Position numbers and translations under genes: made by a program. 64,000 bases of DNA from Odontesthes bonariensis (taxonomy: Eukaryota; Chordata; Actinopteri; Atheriniformes; Atherinopsidae): the NCBI RefSeq assembly GCF_027942865.1, contig NC_134510.1, forward strand, positions 24,173,209-24,237,208, in the 5' to 3' direction. Of this stretch, positions 61,401 to 64,000 are shown one piece after another (position 1 is the first letter of the stretch; the number at the start of each line of letters is the position of its first letter). The notes under the pieces were generated by a model. That model did not search any database, was not told where the DNA came from, and worked only from the letters and a program-made list of their open reading frames with translations.

Positions 61401-64000
61401 AGGGATGACTAGCATCTCAGGAATGTTGCTTGTAAACAAGCAGAGCTTCTAAATTTGTCCCTCGTGAATTTGACCTGTGATATTCTAAAAAACAAACAAA
61501 AAAAAAAAACAGTGCTTGTATGAACGTGTTTAGATTTATGAGCAGGGGTAGAGGCAGAAACTAAGGCCATAAATAGTAAAGCATCTTCTTTGTGTGGCAC
61601 CTGCATTACACAAAGAATTTCAAGAGAGTTTGAGTGTGCACACACCACCGTCCATTAAATCCGTTTTTGTCTTCCTCGTGCACTGCTCTGCCATTCACGT
61701 TGCACAGATGTCACTTTTGTCTTTTGTCCAAATGCAGTATAAACCTCAGCCTCCGAGGCTCCGACAGGTGTGATCCGACGGCTCAGCAGCTGGTGCTGCA
61801 AGCATCATATCAGATTTCTGGATTCACCCGTCTACACTACAGCCGAGTTTTGGTACATTACTCAAACAAAATATAAAAAAACCCCCCGAAAAATTCTACT
61901 TTTCCTTTATTTAAGTAAGCTCCACCTTCCTAACTTCTAAGTACGTCTGTGTTCTCTTAACACAAACTGCTGAACAGGATCTTTGTCTAAATTATACACA
62001 GTTTAAATTTCAAAGTTATGACTAAGAACAGGAAATATTTGATAAGACAAAAATCAACAAAACTAGGACTAAAAGCTTCACTGCCACCTTAAGTACTTGA
62101 CTGTGATCAATGCCTCTTTCTATCAAGGTCTTTTTCCCCTGAACACACCTATTGTTAACAGGTATGATGCCCTTTGAATGAAGTAGCAATGATTAATCAA
62201 AAGAAGATTAAGAGGAAACTGATTATTCAAGCCCGCCATCAATCTCAAACTTTGAGAGGTCCACACCTCTCTCTCTTTCTTAGTAAGATGTAAGATAGGA
62301 AATAAATACTTTTGGGTAATGGGCTGTCGGCTGGACAACATAAATAATCAGGGGCTGTTACTTTTGATGTTTCATGGATTATAAATAATCTAATCAAGTC
62401 AATAACAGACAGATTAACAGCCCTACTTCTAAATATGGCCTTTTTTGGGAGTAAAAAGCGTAGCTCAGATGGCAGTGCTGACTCTGTAGTCTACACACAC
62501 TAAAGGGCTGAGGGAAAGGTTAAGTACATTGTACAGGGAAGAGGTGAGCTGAGCATGTGAGAATCTGAACAGGAGACAGTAAACATCAAATAATTTTCAT
62601 GGACCTGACTCATCAAGTCAGGACAAACTGCACTGTAACAGAGAGCAATCATCTCTCAGTTCCTGCTGTGTGTTGCATGTGAACCAGGTGTACTCTGACT
62701 TTTTCCCGTCATTCCTCGGAATAGATGCACCTACATGTCATGTCTGGCCCATTCCCAGCCGTTGATGTCAGACACTCCTGACAGATGAGGAGTGATCTGA
62801 GGAATGTGCTCAGCAGCTTGCAAACAGGGGGAGACAAAATGTCCGGTGGATAGATATGGCATCATTTAGAAAAAAAAAAAAAAAAAAAAACGGCAGAAAA
62901 AACAAACAAAAAAAGAACAAATCAATTAAATCTAAACACACTTTTTTTTTTTAAGAGGAAAAAGCACCAAGAGTTTCAAACCATAGCTGAAATGTTAGAA
63001 TTTTGGTCACTATATAACAAGAAACTTTTTTTCAAAGTTGGTTGACTGGTGGTTGTTTTGTTTTACCTTTTTAATCACAGCATTTCAGATCCAGGTTCAC
63101 AAAACAACAACTACTGAATCTCCCTCTGCTACATCAGGAACATTCCTCCTCCTCACACACTCACCTCTATCACCATTTAGGGTATCACTTACTGACCTCT
63201 CAGTTCCACGCAGTCATTCAAATTGTTACAGGGAGAGTTCAAATACTTGGACCTGACTTTAATAAACACATCATATATGTAAATAATGCAGAGGGGGAAC
63301 TATTTCCCTGTTGAATTTGACTATGATAAGAATAGCAGCGTGTTCTGTGTGACGTTGATGCAAACGTCGCAAACAATCTATGATAGATTAATGAAGCCTG
63401 AGCAAACATGAAGTTTACTGCCTCACATTACATTCCTTTGCACAGTTCCTTAGGCGTGTGACTGATACTGCCCTCTGTACACTTTGACCTTTTTGTTAGA
63501 GGCACACTTACGCAGTAGAAAGTGATGACTTGAGTCTGGGCTGTTAACACAAATGTATAAACTGGCTGTAAACATCTAATCTTCAGCCTAAAGTGACATT
63601 TCTTTCTACAAAAACCTTGCTGAGAGTTTTTCTGTCCTATCTTAAGATTGGATCTCAATGGATTGCAGGTATGGAGCTCAGCAGGAGGGCGCTGAGGTGG
63701 AAGGTGAAAGGGTTATGTTGCACACCACAGTGCTGGTTAACAGCCCGCTTTTTCAGGTGAGGTAAATGATTAAACCAGTACTGTCACAGACTGATAAACC
63801 CCATCCAGTGTGCTGTAAGAGATACATGCAGCTGCGCATCGTTCATTTAAAGGCGCGCAAAGCAGGAGCTACAAATCAGCCAAATGTGGCACTTAATCCT
63901 GTTGTACAAAACTCCACATGCACAGTAGGTGCACAAACCGCCCAAGCAAAGCTGCCTTCACTGTCTGTCACGATTGCAAGTGTAAGCCCTTTAGTGATGA
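58469..64000. other. tuft1 intron 1 and beyond, nothing recognised
   Basis: 5.5 kb upstream of the first visible tuft1 exon. The N-terminal coding exon should end in phase 0 at a donor, but no short ATG exon could be picked with confidence, so it may lie here or past 64000. Poly-A/T runs occur at about 61497-61510, 62869-62890 and 62942-62954. No gene, RNA or repeat family was recognised. Confidence 0.5.

Noticed and set aside
1..64000. CRISPR arrays, prophage, operons or bacterial-type systems
   Set aside because: The whole window is intron-rich vertebrate DNA; no spaced direct repeats or prokaryotic gene arrangement was seen.

Overview
The window reads as nuclear DNA of a ray-finned (teleost) fish. 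Genes are split into many short exons by GT-AG introns, introns and spacers are AT-rich, and the repeats are typical fish ones: Tc1-like transposon fossils, a PIF/Harbinger-type MITE, foldback MITEs, LTR remnants and LINE tails. Five protein-coding genes could be assembled exon by exon, with reading phase checked across almost every junction. Family names come from remembered protein families, because no search could be run.

Layout. 1-21,924 (minus): atp8b2, a P4-ATPase phospholipid flippase with 27 shared coding exons plus two alternative first coding exons. Its C-terminal tail runs off the left edge. 29,605-33,717 (minus): an aquaglyceroporin, best matched by aqp10, six exons, 306 residues, complete. 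38,407-44,410 (minus): a pro-interleukin-16-like protein with a 2.4-kb disordered first coding exon and two C-terminal PDZ domains, 1,065 residues, complete. 47,516-51,372 (plus): the C1orf43/NICE-3 homologue, seven exons, 258 residues, complete. 54,031-58,468 (minus): tuftelin (tuft1), 12 exons seen, with the N-terminal exon not found. c1orf43 and tuft1 converge; their likely polyadenylation signals lie about 310 bp apart.

The content matches human 1q21 (ATP8B2, AQP10, C1orf43, TUFT1). The IL16-like gene sits between aqp10 and c1orf43, where I know of no human counterpart. ATP8B4, AQP9 and IL16 lie on human 15q, so the block looks like the 1q21 half of an old 1q/15q duplicated region in which fish kept the IL16 sister gene. 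The neighbours share ancestry rather than a pathway: lipid flipping, water and glycerol transport, PDZ scaffold or cytokine precursor, small membrane protein, coiled-coil cytoskeletal linker.

Non-genic structure worth attention: a solo LTR with intact target duplications that contains both a 23-copy perfect pentamer array and a complete MITE; a 662-bp near-perfect foldback with 300-bp arms; a 402-bp hairpin MITE just 3' of the tuft1 stop codon; a (GT)23 microsatellite that itself supplies an atp8b2 splice donor; and CRE plus CLEAR-type palindromes upstream of c1orf43. I found no operon, CRISPR array, tRNA or rRNA, and no wholly new multi-gene system.
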